The notes below the pieces were generated by a model. It ran no database searches. It was given only the letters and a program-made list of their open reading frames with translations, and was not told the DNA's origin. A DNA stretch of 64,000 bases from Amycolatopsis oliviviridis (GTDB taxonomy: Bacteria; Actinomycetota; Actinomycetes; Mycobacteriales; Pseudonocardiaceae), in contig NZ_BNAY01000011.1 of NCBI RefSeq assembly GCF_014654365.1, positions 186,001-250,000 on the forward strand, in the 5' to 3' direction. Shown here in pieces: positions 16,382-25,125 of this stretch (position 1 is the stretch's first letter; each line of letters begins with the position of its first letter). The position numbers and the translations under genes were made by a program.

Positions 16382-17247
16382 CGGAATCGAGCTGGCACGG
16401 CGGCGCGGCCGCGGTGGCGACCCTGACCTTCGACGTGGACGCGGAATCCCCGATCCTCGCGCACGGACGGGGTTACGCCGAGCACCTGTCGACCATGTCC
16501 CATCAGGCGTACGGGCCGAAGGTCGGGGTGCCGCGCATCCTCGGCCTGCTCGACGAACTGGCCGTGCCCGCGACCTTCTTCGTACCGGGCTGGGTCGCCG
16601 AACAGCGGCCCGGCCTGGCCGCCTCGATCGTGGAACGCGGACACGAGGTGGCGCACCACTCCTACAGCCACCGGCCGCCGACCACGATGACCGCCGCCGA
16701 GCAGCGAGCGGATTTCGAGCGGGGCATGGCGGTCTTCACGAGTCAGGGCATCGAGATCAGCGGGCATCGCGCGGCGGGCTGGGAGTCCACTTGGGACACT
16801 CCGGCGCTGGTGGCGGAACACGGGTTGAGCTACGACTCGTCGCTGATGGCCGACGACCGGCCCTATCTGATCGAGACCGGGGCGGGCCGGATCGCCGAGT
16901 TGCCGGTGCACTGGTCGCTCGACGACTGGGAGCAGTACGCGTTCCTTCCCTCGCCACAGATCGGATCGGTGATCGCCTCGCCGGTCCGGGTGCTGGAGAT
17001 GTGGCGCGCCGAGCTGGACGCGATGCGCCGCCATCGGTGCCTGTTCAACCTGTGCCTGCACCCGTTCCTGTCCGGGAGGCCGGGACGGCTGGAGGCGGTA
17101 CGCGCGCTCATCGAGTTCGGGCTCGGCCTCGGCGACGTCCGGTTCGCCCGGTGCCGGGACGTGGCGGCCGCGGCGCTGGCCGACCCCGCCTTGCCCGCGG
17201 AACCCTTGCGGCGCCTCGAAGTCGACCCGGCGGTCTATCCGGACTGA
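16378..17247 (+). CDS. Polysaccharide deacetylase (NodB/PuuE-type) family hydrolase
   Basis: A 289-aa protein with the NodB homology fold. TFDVDAES supplies the catalytic/metal Asp residues, HEVAHHSYSHRP the two metal His, and GHRAAGWESTW the GxR strand. There is no signal peptide, so it acts in the cytoplasm. This fits the allantoinase-like PuuE/HpPgdA branch acting on small N-acyl or cyclic amides rather than cell wall. The operon with DUF1989 and a PucR regulator supports a nitrogen-heterocycle substrate. Its 3' end overlaps the convergent PucR gene by 13 bp. Confidence 0.85.
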   Translation: MTESSWHGGAAAVATLTFDVDAESPILAHGRGYAEHLSTMSHQAYGPKVGVPRILGLLDELAVPATFFVPGWVAEQRPGLAASIVERGHEVAHHSYSHRPPTTMTAAEQRADFERGMAVFTSQGIEISGHRAAGWESTWDTPALVAEHGLSYDSSLMADDRPYLIETGAGRIAELPVHWSLDDWEQYAFLPSPQIGSVIASPVRVLEMWRAELDAMRRHRCLFNLCLHPFLSGRPGRLEAVRALIEFGLGLGDVRFARCRDVAAAALADPALPAEPLRRLEVDPAVYPD

Positions 17248-18797
17248 GCGGCTTCCAGTGCCAGGAAGAGGTCGACCCGGTCCGCGGTCCGGCCGACGTC
17301 GCGGCCGGTCAGCTCGGTGACCTTGGCCAGCCGGTTGCGCAACGTGTTGACGTGCACGAACAGGGCCGCGGCGGTGGCCGCCCACTGGCCGTCGTGGTCG
17401 AGGAAGGCCCGCAAGGTCGTCTCCAGCTCGCCGTCGCGAACACGGTCGTGCTCGCGCAGCGGGCCGAGCAGGGCGTCGGAGAACGTGTGCCGCCATTGCT
17501 CGTCGTGCGACTCCAGCAGCAGCCGATAGCTGCCCAGCTCGGCGAAACTCGCCGCCACCGGGCCGCCGCGCCTGCCGCGGAGCACGCGGCAGGCCTCGCG
17601 GCTGCGCGACAACGGCTCGCGCAGTCCGGCGGCACCGGGGACGGGATCGGCCAGCCCCACGACCACGCGCCCGCCGGAGAACCGGTGCGACACCGCCGCC
17701 GCCAGCCGGGGCGCGAACGCGACGGGCGACTGCCTACCCGAACGGAAGGGCAGCACCGCCACGACGTCCCGGCTGCCCGCCGCCACGACCGCGGGCAGGC
17801 CGTCCGCCAGCAGGAAATCCGTGACGGCTTCTGCCATTCCCGGCAGGGTCGCGGTGGCGTCGTCGCCCGCGAACGCCAGCGCGATCACGGCCAGCGGCCC
17901 GTCCGGGTCGACCCCGAACGCGCGCAGCCTGCCCGGCACCTCGGCGACGCGCTGCGCGCCGGAGAGCACCATGTCCAGCAGCTCGACGGCGAACCGCATC
18001 TCGATGGCCTGCACCGCCTGGTGGCGGGCCACTTCCAGGCTGAGGTAGCGGGCGGTCTGCTCCAGCGCGTCCCGCTCGTCCCGCGTCAGATCGGCCACGG
18101 GACGCAGGCACAGCAGCGCGGCGTCCGCGTCGCCGATCGCGCCGACCGGGAACAGCGCCGCCCGTGTCCCCGCGCCGAGATCCGCCTCCAGCGGCGGCGG
18201 ACGCCGGGTCAACGCCTCCGCCGCGGCGCGCGCCTGTCCGGCGTCCAGTCCGGCCCCGGCGGACGCCAGCTCCCGGCCCATCCGGTCCACGACCGCGAGC
18301 GGCAGCTCGTGCTCACGGCGCAGGACGTCCAGCACACCGGACGCGCCCGCGCCCCTCGACAGCGCCGAGGTCAGCTCGTCTCCCCTGCGCACCAGCGACA
18401 TCAGCGCGTTCTGCCGGTCCGCGGCCTGGATCGCCGCCGCCGCGCGGGTGACCGCCGTGAACGGCACCGCCACCGAGATCTCGAGCAGCGGCAACCCGGT
18501 TTCGCGGCACGCCTCGATGAGGGCCGGAGGCGTGTCACGTTGTTCCACGCGCAGCCCGAAGATGATCCCGGCGGCTCCCGCGCGGACCACTCGCGCGACG
18601 AAATCCGCGGGATCGGTGCGGTCCAGCCACAGGCCGTTGGTCAGCACGACCTCGTGCTCACGCACGTACGGCCCGGGGTCGGGCAACTCGGTGTTGTGCA
18701 CCCACAGCACCTGCCCGTCCAGCGCCCCGTCACGGCCGGGGACGACCACCCGCAGTTCGAGATCCGGGTCCGCGACCAGCGCCGCCAAGGTCAGCAT
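17235..18797 (-). CDS. PucR-family transcriptional regulator
   Basis: A 520-aa protein with three parts: an N-terminal PucR ligand domain (about 1-125, [17 protein letters not shown]), a GGDEF-like middle (about 280-400) and a C-terminal PucR helix-turn-helix (about 455-515, [19 protein letters not shown]). PucR proteins control purine or other nitrogen-source catabolism. It is convergent with the DUF1989/OYE/deacetylase operon, which is its most likely target. The ATG begins the conserved domain. Confidence 0.92.
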   Translation of the reverse strand: MLTLAALVADPDLELRVVVPGRDGALDGQVLWVHNTELPDPGPYVREHEVVLTNGLWLDRTDPADFVARVVRAGAAGIIFGLRVEQRDTPPALIEACRETGLPLLEISVAVPFTAVTRAAAAIQAADRQNALMSLVRRGDELTSALSRGAGASGVLDVLRREHELPLAVVDRMGRELASAGAGLDAGQARAAAEALTRRPPPLEADLGAGTRAALFPVGAIGDADAALLCLRPVADLTRDERDALEQTARYLSLEVARHQAVQAIEMRFAVELLDMVLSGAQRVAEVPGRLRAFGVDPDGPLAVIALAFAGDDATATLPGMAEAVTDFLLADGLPAVVAAGSRDVVAVLPFRSGRQSPVAFAPRLAAAVSHRFSGGRVVVGLADPVPGAAGLREPLSRSREACRVLRGRRGGPVAASFAELGSYRLLLESHDEQWRHTFSDALLGPLREHDRVRDGELETTLRAFLDHDGQWAATAAALFVHVNTLRNRLAKVTELTGRDVGRTADRVDLFLALEAAQSG

Positions 18798-18858
18798 GAC
18801 TGTGAATATATCCAGCCATCGGCGACCTTCATGGACGATCGGCCATCAGGGTCGCGCC

Positions 18859-18886
18859 CTGCTGTGGGCTGATCCGCTCACAGCAG
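18859..18886 (+). promoter_or_regulatory. Inverted repeat / ClgR-PopR-like box before clpP pair
   Basis: CTGCTGTG and CACAGCAG form an 8-bp inverted repeat. Inside it, CGCTCACAGCA (18875-18885) matches 10 of 11 positions of the ClgR core CGC-YNANR-GCG. It ends 43 nt before the first clpP start, mirroring the box before the regulator gene at 20529-20539. Confidence 0.5.
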
Positions 18887-18928
18887 AGAAACCGGCGGAC
18901 GGCCGGGTCCCGGCGGCATCGTCGGGGC

Positions 18929-19555
18929 ATGACCGACAACGAGAAGCAGCCACTCTTCGACCAACGGCTCCGGGAACGGTTCTTCAGCCAGCGTGTGCTG
19001 GTCCTCGACGGCGCGCTCGACGACGACAACGGGACGGTGCTCACCACCCAGCTGCTGTCACTGGCGAGCGAGGACCCGCGCAAGGACATCGCGTTGTGGA
19101 TCCACTCGCCGGGCGGTTCGGTCCCTTCGATGCTCGCCATCCGCGACGTGATGCGGCTCGTGCCGTGCGACGTCGCCACCCTCGCGCTGGGGCTGGCGTG
19201 CAGTGCCGGGCAGTTCCTGCTTTCCGCCGGCACGCCGGGCAAACGGTTCGCCCTGCCGCATGCGCGGATCCTGATGCACCAGGGTTCGGCGGGCATCGGC
19301 GGCTCGGCCGTCGAGGTGGAGGTGCAGGCGGACGATCTGCGCTACACCCGGGACACGGTGCTCGGCCTGATCTCCGACGACACCGGGCAGCCCATCGACC
19401 GGATCTTCGCCGATTCCCTCCACGATCGCTGGTTCACCACCGAACAGGCGCGGGAATACGGCTTCATCGACCACATCGTCGAAAGCCTCGACCAGGTCGT
19501 CCCCGTCCGCACCCACAGACTCGGCCTCGGCTCGGAAAGGGGTGCCGGCGCATGA
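18929..19555 (+). CDS. clpP: ClpP-family protease subunit with intact catalytic triad
   Basis: A 208-aa cytoplasmic Clp peptidase subunit. The catalytic triad is visible: Ser92 in LACSAGQ, His117 in RILMHQ, and Asp in the LHDRWF segment. WIHSPGGSV forms the substrate-binding strand. It is co-translated with a second ClpP paralogue (4-nt overlap), and a PopR/ClgR-type regulator gene follows in convergent orientation. This matches the clpP3-clpP4/popR arrangement known in Streptomyces, a backup protease induced when ClpP1P2 fails. Confidence 0.92.
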   Translation: MTDNEKQPLFDQRLRERFFSQRVLVLDGALDDDNGTVLTTQLLSLASEDPRKDIALWIHSPGGSVPSMLAIRDVMRLVPCDVATLALGLACSAGQFLLSAGTPGKRFALPHARILMHQGSAGIGGSAVEVEVQADDLRYTRDTVLGLISDDTGQPIDRIFADSLHDRWFTTEQAREYGFIDHIVESLDQVVPVRTHRLGLGSERGAGA

Positions 19556-20142
19556 GCACCTACACCATCCCCAACGTCATCTCCCGCAGTCCCGCGGGCG
19601 AGCGGATCATGGACGTCTACTCGCATCTGCTGTCGGAGCGGATCATCTACCTCGGCACCGCGATCGACTCCGGCGTGGCGAACGCGCTGATCACGCAGCT
19701 GCTGTACCTGGAGGCGGACAACCCGGAGCAGGAGATCAACCTCTACATCAACACCGAGGGCGGCGACCCGTCGGCGATGCTCGCGCTGTACGACACCATG
19801 CGGTTCATCAAGGCGCCGGTGGCCACGACCTGCGTCGGACAGGCCGTCGCGGCGGGCGCGATCCTGCTGGCCGCGGGCGAGGCCGGGCACCGGTTCGTGC
19901 TGCCCCACACCCGCGTCGTGCTGCACCAGCCCGCGGCGCAGGGCCGCGGCACCATCCCGGACCTCATCCTCCAGGCCGACGAGGTCGTGCGCGTGCGGAC
20001 GCAGCTGGAGGAGATCCTTTCCTCCCACACCGGCCGTGCCGTCACGGATCTGCGGCACGACACCGACCGGGACCGCGTGTTCGACGCGGCGGGCGCCGTC
20101 GCCTACGGACTCGCGGACCGCGTCCTCGACGCCCGGGCCTAA
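19552..20142 (+). CDS. clpP: ClpP-family subunit lacking the nucleophilic serine
   Basis: A 196-aa ClpP paralogue with the full fold ([25 protein letters not shown] with His, DTDRDRVF with Asp). The nucleophile elbow that reads GQAASMGA in E. coli ClpP reads GQAVAAGA here, so alanine replaces the catalytic serine near residue 100. It should be structurally competent but inactive, probably forming mixed rings with the upstream active subunit, as ClpR does. Its stop codon overlaps the convergent regulator gene by 4 nt. Confidence 0.92.
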   Translation: MSTYTIPNVISRSPAGERIMDVYSHLLSERIIYLGTAIDSGVANALITQLLYLEADNPEQEINLYINTEGGDPSAMLALYDTMRFIKAPVATTCVGQAVAAGAILLAAGEAGHRFVLPHTRVVLHQPAAQGRGTIPDLILQADEVVRVRTQLEEILSSHTGRAVTDLRHDTDRDRVFDAAGAVAYGLADRVLDARA

Positions 20143-20486
20143 GCGGCCATCAGCAGCGGCCCGGATGGGCGGCGGCCGACCGCGAGGCCCGTGCTGCCGC
20201 CCCGCCGGACCGTGTTCGCGATACCGAAGAGGAGGTCCGCCAGGTCGATCCCGAGCGCGCCGGTGACCGCGGCGATCATCTCGCTGGACGGCTCTTTGCG
20301 GCCGCGCTCGATCTCCGAGAGGTATTGCGGCGAGATCCCGGCGCGTTCCGCGACGTCGACGAGACGGCCGCCCTGTTCCTCCCGGGCGGCACGCAGGCTC
20401 TGGCCCAGCACTTCACGCCACAGCGGTTCGGGTTCGCTGTCCGCTGTGGAGGCTCGCTTCTGGTGGAAAGGGAGGATGTCCGCCAT
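20139..20486 (-). CDS. XRE-family regulator, PopR/ClgR-like
   Basis: A 115-aa protein with one helix-turn-helix ([20 protein letters not shown], about residues 43-62). This sequence and the clpP neighbourhood point to the ClgR/PopR group, which activates clp genes. The C-terminus is Ala-Ala, and in Streptomyces PopR a C-terminal AA is known to act as a ClpP1P2 degradation signal. The likely logic is that loss of ClpP1P2 stabilises the regulator, which turns on the adjacent pair. Assignment as PopR rather than ClgR is from context. Confidence 0.83.
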   Translation of the reverse strand: MADILPFHQKRASTADSEPEPLWREVLGQSLRAAREEQGGRLVDVAERAGISPQYLSEIERGRKEPSSEMIAAVTGALGIDLADLLFGIANTVRRGGSTGLAVGRRPSGPLLMAA

Positions 20487-20528
20487 AGGCTCATCGTGAC
20501 ATCGGGCCGGGACCCGCGTGCTCCGTTC

Positions 20529-20539
20529 CGCTCAAGGCG
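20529..20539 (-). promoter_or_regulatory. ClgR/PopR-type box before the regulator gene
   Basis: CGCTCAAGGCG (plus strand) fits the CGC-YNANR-GCG core of the actinobacterial ClgR motif exactly. It sits 43 nt upstream of the regulator start and suggests autoregulation. Confidence 0.5.
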
Positions 20540-20553
20540 AAACCGAGGCTGTG

Positions 20554-21507
20554 TCACGAACCCCGGAACGCGCGCCGGTACGCGCCCGGCGTCGTCCCGA
20601 CCTGATCGCGGAAACGGCGCCGGAGGTTGACGACCGACGTGAGACCGACGCGGGCCGCGATCACCTCCACCGGCAGGCCGGTCTCTTCCAGGAGGGTGCG
20701 CGCCTCGGTCACCCGGCGCGTCAGCAGCCACGCCCCCGGCGTGGTGCCGAGCCGCTCGGCGAAACGCCGGGCCAGCGTGCGTTGCGAGACGTTGAGGCGC
20801 GCGGCCAAGTCGCCCACCGACAACGGTGTCCCGAGTCGTCCACCCGCCCATTCGAGGAGGCCGTCCAGTTCGTCCTCGGGCGGCGGGGCCGGGACGAACT
20901 GGGCCTGACCGCCGTCGCGATGCGGTGGCATCACCATGTGCCGGGCGACGAGGGCGGCGTGCGCGGCCCCGTGATCGCGCCGGACGAGGTGCAGGCAGAG
21001 ATCGATCCCCGCACCCGCCCCGGCGCTGGTGGCGACGTCGCCGTGGTCGACGTAGAGCACGTCCGGTTCCACAGCTATCCGGGGGAATTCCTCTCGCAGC
21101 TGGGCAGCGCGTGCCCAGTGCGTGGTCGCCGTCCTGCCGTCGAGCAGCCCGGTGCGGGCCAGCGCGAAAACGCCGGAACAGATGGTGACGAGCCGCGCTC
21201 CCCTGGCGTGCGCGCGGAGGAGCGCGCGGCGTACGGCAGGCGACAGCGGCGCGTCCACCGGGGACCAGCCCGGGATCAGCACGGTGTCCGCGTCCGCCAG
21301 CGCGGAAAGGCCCCGTGTCACGGACATCGCGTACCCGGCGGTAGTCGGCACCGGACCGGGTTTCTCCGTGCAGACGTCGAATTCGTAGTACCGCGGCACC
21401 CCGGCCCGCTCCGTGCCGAAGACCTCGGCGGCGATGCCGAGCTCGAACGTCGACTGCACCGGCCGCACCAGGGCCATCACGCGATGCATGGCAAGAAAGT
21501 ACCCCAT
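20554..21507 (-). CDS. GlxA-type AraC-family regulator with DJ-1/PfpI domain
   Basis: A 317-aa protein. The N-terminal DJ-1/PfpI-like domain (about 8-175) contains the TICSGVFALARTGLLDGR elbow with its Cys. The C-terminal AraC domain (about 215-317) shows two helix-turn-helix units, LAARLNVSQRTLARRF and VGLTSVVNLRRRFRDQVG. Such proteins regulate nitrogen or osmolyte catabolism. The ATG at 21507 has AGGAAG six bases upstream; a later ATG (21489) is also possible. It is divergent from the cupin gene with 53 bp between starts. Confidence 0.9.
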   Translation of the reverse strand: MGYFLAMHRVMALVRPVQSTFELGIAAEVFGTERAGVPRYYEFDVCTEKPGPVPTTAGYAMSVTRGLSALADADTVLIPGWSPVDAPLSPAVRRALLRAHARGARLVTICSGVFALARTGLLDGRTATTHWARAAQLREEFPRIAVEPDVLYVDHGDVATSAGAGAGIDLCLHLVRRDHGAAHAALVARHMVMPPHRDGGQAQFVPAPPPEDELDGLLEWAGGRLGTPLSVGDLAARLNVSQRTLARRFAERLGTTPGAWLLTRRVTEARTLLEETGLPVEVIAARVGLTSVVNLRRRFRDQVGTTPGAYRRAFRGS

Positions 21508-21560
21508 GATGTCTTCCTGGACACTGTCCGGCGGCCCGATGAGCACGGCAGCATGAGGTC

Positions 21561-21896
21561 ATGCACCCCGAGATCCTCGCCCAAGAGGGCTACACGTCCG
21601 TCTCTGTCAAGGAATCCCCCGTCCGCGAGCTCTTCCCCGGAATCCGCCTTCGTCCACTGTGGACAGGTCCGGACGGCGCGCACGCGAACGTGCTGGAGAT
21701 GGATCCCGGCACCTCATGGCCTCGCCGCGACGTCCACGAACCGGGACCCGAGGAGGTGTTCGTCGTCTCCGGCACGTTCAACGACGGCGCGCGCGACTAT
21801 CCGGCGGGGACCTTCCTGCACGCCCCGGCCGGTTCGTGGCACGTGCCCGCGTCGGCGACCGGATGCACGCTCTTCCTCTTCTATCCGGAGGGCTGA
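21561..21896 (+). CDS. Small cupin-domain protein (ChrR-like)
   Basis: A 111-aa single cupin barrel. The metal-binding first motif is degenerate (DVHEPGPEEVFVVSGTFND keeps one His and Glu); the second motif contains GSWHVPASATGC. The overall pattern PGTFLHAPAGSWH is typical of ChrR/quercetinase-like small cupins. There is no partner sigma factor. It is divergent from the GlxA-type regulator and its 3' end overlaps the end of a damaged hydrolase gene on the other strand. Confidence 0.8.
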   Translation: MHPEILAQEGYTSVSVKESPVRELFPGIRLRPLWTGPDGAHANVLEMDPGTSWPRRDVHEPGPEEVFVVSGTFNDGARDYPAGTFLHAPAGSWHVPASATGCTLFLFYPEG

Positions 21897-22247
21897 TCCG
21901 GCAGGAAGTCCAGAATCCGTTGCCAGGTAAGGGCCGCCGCGTCCGCGTCGTGGTCGGGCAAACTGCTGTCGGTGTAGAAGTGGCCCGCTCCCGGATAGGT
22001 GAACACCCGCGCGTCGGCGCCGGACCGCGTCCGGCAGTTCCCGGGCCGCGGCCTCGGCCCGCCCGGCGAGGGTGGCCCACCCGATCCGGTCCTTCACCGC
22101 GAAACCGGCTTCGAGGGTGGACGCGGTCTCGCCGCGGTAGAGGTCCGGCGTGGTGACCTCGTGCCCGGCGGCACGCAGGCGCTCCGCCCAGGCCAGCTCC
22201 ACCGGCCGCAACCCCAGAACCGAGTGGAACAACACGACGTGGGTCAT
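21881..22247 (-). pseudogene. Dienelactone hydrolase-family remnant (internal deletion, frameshift)
   Basis: The first half reads as a dienelactone hydrolase N-terminus (MTHVVLFHSVLGLRPVELAW, TTPDLYRGETASTLEAGF). After AARELPD the frame slips. In the other frame the true C-terminus appears, VFTYPGAGHFYTDSSLPDHD, then LTWQRILDFLPDQ and TAG at 21881. The middle of the protein, including the nucleophile elbow GxSxG/GxCxG, is missing (roughly 60-80 residues). The catalytic His of GHFY survives but the nucleophile does not. The gene is therefore non-functional as a hydrolase. Confidence 0.85.
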
Positions 22248-22918
22248 CCGACGACCGACAATCCGCTCTCGGCGGCGAGGATCCCCGCGATCGAAACGGC
22301 CTGTTCGACGGTGATCTTCGCGCCGCGCAGGGTGAGCAGCCCACGGACGCCGGACAACCGGGAGCCGCGCAGATCGCAGTCCACCGCGCCGGTCGCCGCG
22401 AACTCCGTTTCGGTGAAGTCACAGTCCACAAAGGTCAGTCGCGACAGATCGCCGGAGAACACCGTCTCCCGGAACGAACATCCGGAGAACACGGCCGGCC
22501 CCTTCACCCGCTCGATCGCCAGCGACGCGTAGTCGAACCGTGCGTTCTCGACATACAGATCGGAGGCGGACGCGATCGACACCCCCAGCCCGATCGCGCG
22601 GCAGCGAAGGATTTCGACGCGTCGGGCCGCGAGTTCGCGGATGGCCGCGTTGGAAAGGTCGACGCCTTCGAGGACCACGTCGGAGAGCGTCAACCTGTCG
22701 AGCCTGGCGTTGGCAAGGCTCACTTCCGAGACCAGGGAACGCGCGATCTCACCGCCGCCGCGGACCCCGTCCTGATCGCCACCGTTCTGATCGTCACCGC
22801 CGAGATGGACGGAGTCGAAATCGAAGTCGCCGTCGAACACGGCCGGTTCGGCGGCGAGGTCTTCCCGCTCGACCGAAGGGCGGCGCACCTTGATGCCGTC
22901 GAAATCCCGGAACTCCAT
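22244..22918 (-). CDS. Pentapeptide-repeat-like protein
   Basis: A 224-aa protein (MEFRDFDGIKVRRPSVERED) with degenerate A(D/N)Lxx pentapeptide repeats from about residue 60 onward: LANARLDRL, LEGVDLSNAAI, YVENARFDYASL, FSGCSFRETVF, FVDCDFTETEF, CDLRGSRLSG. This predicts a right-handed quadrilateral beta helix. It overlaps the start of the hydrolase remnant by 4 nt. Pentapeptide proteins of this size often occur in actinobacteria with no known role; some shield gyrase, which cannot be claimed here. Confidence 0.82.
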   Translation of the reverse strand: MEFRDFDGIKVRRPSVEREDLAAEPAVFDGDFDFDSVHLGGDDQNGGDQDGVRGGGEIARSLVSEVSLANARLDRLTLSDVVLEGVDLSNAAIRELAARRVEILRCRAIGLGVSIASASDLYVENARFDYASLAIERVKGPAVFSGCSFRETVFSGDLSRLTFVDCDFTETEFAATGAVDCDLRGSRLSGVRGLLTLRGAKITVEQAVSIAGILAAESGLSVVG

Positions 22919-22952
22919 GATCCGGACGGTACCGCAGAGAACGGATCGGTCC

Positions 22953-23008
22953 AGGTGGTCGTGAGTGGTAAGTGTCGTTCTAACGGCACTTACCACTCAC
23001 GACCACCT
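22953..23008. repeat. Palindrome family A, copy 2
   Basis: AGGTGGTCGTGAGTGGTAAG begins the left arm; the right arm mirrors it through GACCACCT, with the same CT loop as the copy at 7595-7638. One arm mismatch (GTGTCGTT against AACGGCAC). It lies in the 319-bp gap 22919-23237, which is otherwise made of two more palindromes. Confidence 0.85.
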
Positions 23009-23050
23009 CGCGCGCGGTCGCTCACCGCCGCCCTGAGGCTCGCGGGTTCC

Positions 23051-23103
23051 CGCGTGAAGGCCCCCATCCCTTCGCTGAGCCGAGGGAAGGGGGCCTTCAC
23101 GCG
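23051..23103. repeat. Palindrome family C, copy 1
   Basis: CGCGTGAAGGCCCCC ... GGGGGCCTTCACGCG with an interrupted TCGCTGAGCCGAG centre. Relatives are at 43544-43598 and 58993-59043. Confidence 0.8.
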
Positions 23104-23157
23104 CCACCGATGTGGCCGCTGGTGCTGCTGAGACGAACGTGGCATCCCCTAATTCCA

Positions 23158-23202
23158 TGAAGGCCTCCTTGCGGGACTCTGGGTCCCGCAAGGAGGCCTT
23201 CA
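23158..23202. repeat. TGAAGGCCTCC palindrome
   Basis: A 45-bp hairpin with TGAAGGCCTCCTTGCGGGA arms around an intervening CTCTGGG-type loop. It shares the TGAAGG half-site with families B and C but has its own core. Terminator-like, downstream of the GNAT gene. Confidence 0.75.
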
Positions 23203-23237
23203 CGGAACGGAACACCGCACGACCACCTCGCGCGCGG

Positions 23238-24161
23238 TCACGGCCAGGTCATCGTGATGGCGCGCTCGAAGTTCACGTAACCCAGACGCCCGAAGGCCTT
23301 CGCCATCGGCACGTTCCCGACGTCGGTGGCCGCCCGGATCCGCGGGACGTCCTGCGCGGCGAGGATCCGGGTCCCTTCGGCGAGGATGTCGTCGATGTGA
23401 CCGTTGCCCCGGTGCTCGGGCAGCACGGCGAGATAGCCGATGACGGCGTTGTAGTCGTTGCGCGCCGGGGTGACGAACCCGGCGGGCTCGCCGTCCGGCA
23501 GCGTCGCGACACGCCACCAGTCCCGCGGGCTGCGGTAGTGCGCGAGTTCGTCCTCGTAATGCCTGATCGCGGCGTCGCGGGCGGGCATGCGGGTGAGGTC
23601 GTCGCGGCTGTGCGCGTCCAGCGTCCCGTCCATGACCCGCGTCATCAGGTCCAGGACCTCGTCGGTGTCGTGGAAAGGCCGGAACGCCAGGCGTCCCGAC
23701 GGTTCGGGGATCGGTGTCCCCGGCCGCCATTCCAGGCGCAGCCGTTCGACGAACAGCGCGGCGCCGGTCCGTTCCGTCGCGGTCATGCGGTCCTCGACGA
23801 CGCGCCGGGACGCGTCGTCCTCGCGCCAGCCGGGCGGGATGAAGCGGCCGTACTCCGGCGGGCGGGTGCCCGCCGGGACCACTTCGGCCAGGGCCTTCCG
23901 CAGCAGTTGTTCGCCGACGTCGACGCTTTCGAGGTCGAAGACGTCCATGAGGAAAGGAGCGTCGTCGCCGACCCGGCACCACCAGGCGACCCTGGCCAGC
24001 AGCTCGTCGCCGCGAAGAGCGACCCACAGCCATTCCGGACGTCGCCGTCCGGCGGCGAGATCGTCTTCCAGCTCCTCGTTGAGGACGTAAGGGAACCGGT
24101 TGAAGAGGGCGAGTTCGTCGCGTCCGGTGATCGGGCGCAGGGTCACATCGGTTCGGGTCAA
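23238..24161 (-). CDS. Double GNAT-domain N-acetyltransferase
   Basis: A 307-aa protein with two GNAT-like halves. The C-terminal half has the acetyl-CoA loop pattern AVLPEHRGNGHIDDIL and the following VGNVPMAKAFGRLGYVNFER end. The N-terminal half (TLRPITGRDELALFNRFPYV) is more degenerate. The TTG start at 24161 is preferred because GGAAG lies seven bases upstream; a GTG at 24146 has no such site. The substrate is unknown. Confidence 0.85.
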   Translation of the reverse strand: MTRTDVTLRPITGRDELALFNRFPYVLNEELEDDLAAGRRRPEWLWVALRGDELLARVAWWCRVGDDAPFLMDVFDLESVDVGEQLLRKALAEVVPAGTRPPEYGRFIPPGWREDDASRRVVEDRMTATERTGAALFVERLRLEWRPGTPIPEPSGRLAFRPFHDTDEVLDLMTRVMDGTLDAHSRDDLTRMPARDAAIRHYEDELAHYRSPRDWWRVATLPDGEPAGFVTPARNDYNAVIGYLAVLPEHRGNGHIDDILAEGTRILAAQDVPRIRAATDVGNVPMAKAFGRLGYVNFERAITMTWP

Positions 24162-24328
24162 GTCATCGCTTCCGTCCGGGGGAAATCCGGCGGACAGGTC
24201 TATCCGATCGCCGCAGCGGCCCGCAAACCCTTTCGGCCGTCCGGTCCGCCCGGGACCACGCTGGTAGATTCCCGGTATCGGGTTGAGCCGCCAGCCCTTT
24301 GTCGGCAGCACCCTGAGCAGGAGCATTG

Positions 24329-24718
24329 ATGACGACCGATGTCGCCCGGCCCCTCCACCGTTCTTCCGGAGACGGGTGGACGCTGGAGACTTACGACTCC
24401 GACGGGGTCACCGTGTACGCGATGACCGGCGAGTTCGATTTCGCCGTGTCCGCCAAGCTCCGTCAGGTTCTCGCGGAGTATCCGCCTTCGTCCGGCCTGG
24501 CCGTCGCGGACATGACCGAGGTCCGGTTCTGCGATTCGAGCTGTCTGCAGGTCCTCCTCCGCCTCGCTCAGCTGCTGCGCGAGAGTGACGGCCGGTTCAC
24601 GATCGCCACCTCGGTCCGCGCCGTCGTCCGGCCGGTCTCCCTGCTTCGCCTCGAAGAACTCATGCCGGTCCATCCGACCGTCGAAGCCGCACGCACCGCA
24701 CTGGCCGCCCGCTCATGA
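24329..24718 (+). CDS. STAS-domain anti-sigma factor antagonist
   Basis: A 129-aa RsbV-type antagonist. The phospho-acceptor loop reads VRFCDSSCLQVL (Ser near 71-72). In partner switching, the unphosphorylated form binds the kinase/anti-sigma factor and frees the sigma factor. It opens a four-gene unit with kinase, PP2C phosphatase and B12-binding protein, all overlapping. The ATG at 24329 has AGGAG five bases upstream. Confidence 0.92.
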   Translation: MTTDVARPLHRSSGDGWTLETYDSDGVTVYAMTGEFDFAVSAKLRQVLAEYPPSSGLAVADMTEVRFCDSSCLQVLLRLAQLLRESDGRFTIATSVRAVVRPVSLLRLEELMPVHPTVEAARTALAARS

Positions 24719-25125
24719 CCTCGTCCGACGCCACCGTCCGGCAGGACACCCAGGTCAGCGAATTCACCATGGCCGAAGACCTCCACGGCCTCGCCGAGGT
24801 GCGCGCCTGGACGCGGACCGCGCTGAGCGGGCTGCCCGCCGACACGATCGTGGACGTCGTGATGGTCGTGGACGAACTCAGCTCGAACGCGCTCCGGCAC
24901 GCACAGGCCCCGTTCCTGGTCCGGCTGCGGCGCTCCGGTGACCGCCTCCGCGTCGAGGTCGAGGACGGCGCGTCCGGGACACCGGCCCGGCCCGGTCCGC
25001 CGACCGGCACCGGCGGTCACGGGCTCACGCTGGTCGCGCTGTCCACGGCGGCTTGGGGCCAGGCGGCCCGCCCGGACGGCAAGACGGTGTGGGCGGAGTT
25101 CGAGATCGGGGCCCCCGATGACTGA
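24715..25125 (+). CDS. HATPase-domain anti-sigma kinase (RsbW-like)
   Basis: A 136-aa GHKL ATPase: N box VVDELSSNALRHA, G1-like VEDGASG and G2 GTGGHGLTLV. The expected role is to phosphorylate the STAS antagonist and/or hold a sigma factor. Start and stop overlap the neighbours. It is paralogous to the kinase encoded at 27982-28437, sharing the end TAWGQ-x-DGKTVWAE. No sigma factor gene lies in the window. Confidence 0.9.
   Translation: MTSSDATVRQDTQVSEFTMAEDLHGLAEVRAWTRTALSGLPADTIVDVVMVVDELSSNALRHAQAPFLVRLRRSGDRLRVEVEDGASGTPARPGPPTGTGGHGLTLVALSTAAWGQAARPDGKTVWAEFEIGAPDD

Noticed and set aside
22919-22996. Upstream extension of the pentapeptide-protein frame
   Set aside because: It would translate the family A palindrome. 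The ATG at 22918 begins a normal protein.
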